A stretch of DNA of 5,368 bases, from positions 1 to 5,368 of the forward strand of contig DWYO01000026.1 of the NCBI GenBank assembly GCA_019118725.1, read 5' to 3'. Made by a program: the position numbers and the translations under genes. Shown in pieces: positions 5,335 through 5,368 of the stretch. The stretch comes from Candidatus Parabacteroides intestinavium. Lineage in GTDB: Bacteria > Bacteroidota > Bacteroidia > Bacteroidales > Tannerellaceae. Each line of letters begins with the position of its first letter. Position 1 is the stretch's first letter. Under the pieces are notes generated by a model. It was not told where the DNA came from. It did not search any database and saw nothing but the letters and a program-made list of their open reading frames with translations.

Positions 5335-5368
5335 GGGGAAAAAGACCGGAAACAAATTTAGAAAAAGC

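Overview
The window looks like chromosomal DNA of a Bacteroides-type organism (order Bacteroidales). Three things point there: Bacteroidetes-style promoters with TAnnTTTG (-7) and TTTG-like (-33) boxes, the near absence of Shine-Dalgarno sequences with A-rich leaders instead, and the protein sequences. The species cannot be fixed by reading alone.

Left part (1-651): no convincing gene. It starts with a striking arrangement: a 37-nt inverted repeat (1-37 and 192-228, 34/37 identical with 27 consecutive matches) enclosing about 154 bp that holds a full-consensus promoter pointing left, out of the window. This is the layout of a phase-variable invertible promoter. Each repeat is itself a palindrome around an asymmetric 6-bp core, as site-specific recombination sites often are. 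Further right lie a rightward hairpin plus T-tract (368-408) and an array of three 19-bp palindromes at exactly 21-bp intervals (570-630) just past the end of nadA.

Middle (652-4055, minus strand): a compact nadB-nadC-nadA operon behind one recognisable promoter. It encodes the de novo route from aspartate to nicotinate mononucleotide. NadB oxidises aspartate to iminoaspartate, NadA condenses that with dihydroxyacetone phosphate to give quinolinate, and NadC converts quinolinate with PRPP to NaMN. Gaps are 12 and 3 nt, so co-transcription is very likely.

Right part (4105-5368): yraN (UPF0102, nuclease-like fold) on the minus strand is divergent from a two-gene plus-strand unit. That unit is a 75-codon gene of unknown function, ribbon-helix-helix-like and probably leaderless, overlapping tadA (tRNA adenosine deaminase) by ATGA. 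A bidirectional terminator-like hairpin follows tadA and is an inverted copy of the hairpin at 368-406. The window ends in another large stem-loop that looks like part of an interspersed repeat.

The candidate novelty is the invertible promoter at the left edge. The gene it would switch, and any recombinase, lie outside the window.
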